Assembly: GCA_902826225.1 (NCBI GenBank)
Contig: CADEED010000013.1
Span: 1 to 54,156, forward strand
DNA from: an uncultured Pseudomonadota bacterium
GTDB lineage: Bacteria > Pseudomonadota > Gammaproteobacteria > Steroidobacterales > Steroidobacteraceae
Reading direction: 5' to 3'
Length of the DNA: 54,156 nucleotides
The notes below the pieces were generated by a model. The model saw only the letters and a list, made by a program, of their open reading frames with translations, was not told where the DNA came from and searched no databases. Below, piece by piece: positions 54,142 through 54,156 of this stretch. The position numbers and the translations under genes were made by a program. Numbering within the stretch: the first letter of the stretch is position 1; every line of letters begins with the position of its first letter.

Positions 54142-54156
54142 GGGAGAGCCAAGTGA

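Overview
The window looks like chromosomal core sequence from a high-GC Gammaproteobacterium. The gene order kdsD-kdsC-lptC-lptA-lptB-rpoN-hpf-rapZ, the Kdo kinase kdkA beside waaA, a pcm-like gene upstream of tolC, and a pyrophosphate-dependent phosphofructokinase next to a membrane pyrophosphatase all fit the Xanthomonadales/Nevskiales/Steroidobacterales side of the class. That placement is inferred from gene content, not from a phylogeny. I found no rRNA, tRNA, CRISPR array, transposase or prophage. About 57 protein genes are packed tightly on both strands, often with 4-bp start/stop overlaps.

Layout. Positions 1-5130 hold an M24 peptidase, a DUF6165 protein and the LPS inner-core genes (GT9 heptosyltransferase, kdkA, waaA), ending in a tandem array of hairpin repeats. 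Positions 5134-7680 hold pcm-like, rhodanese and tolC. Positions 7880-15740 hold a PAS-GGDEF-EAL c-di-GMP protein and a redox/sulfur-flavoured group (VOC, TlpA-like thioredoxin, TSUP exporter, an enhancer-binding protein lacking GAFTGA, DoxX, MsrB). Positions 15847-20454 hold a PPi-energy block (hppA, pfp, adk). Positions 20440-28042 hold rnd, mpl, a LonN protein, a CPBP protein, a TraB/GumN protein, cpdA, a methyltransferase and a Nudix-fold protein. Positions 28169-35275 are central carbon metabolism (tkt-gap-pgk, then pyk), interrupted by a pair of small secreted proteins, one made of TLEFTG repeats, and a NIPSNAP protein. Positions 35286-42249 hold a penicillin-acylase-type hydrolase, a MoxR/VWA pair, a periplasmic Bcp-type peroxiredoxin, a patatin and a phosphopantetheinyl transferase. 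Positions 42220-50251 run on the minus strand from kdsD to mgtE (Kdo synthesis, LPS export, sigma-54, hibernation factor, RapZ). Positions 50283-54141 hold ibaG, murA and a TonB-type protein with a degenerate receiver domain.

Together the genes cover envelope building (Kdo synthesis, activation and transfer; Lpt transport; MurA; Mpl) and a glycolytic route that uses PPi at the PFK step while a K+-independent H+-PPase stores PPi energy as a proton gradient. The least explained items are the TLEFTG repeat protein with its coupled partner, the receiver-TM-TPR-TonB fusion, the histone-like tail on adenylate kinase, the enhancer-binding protein without GAFTGA, and several families of short palindromic repeats at gene ends.
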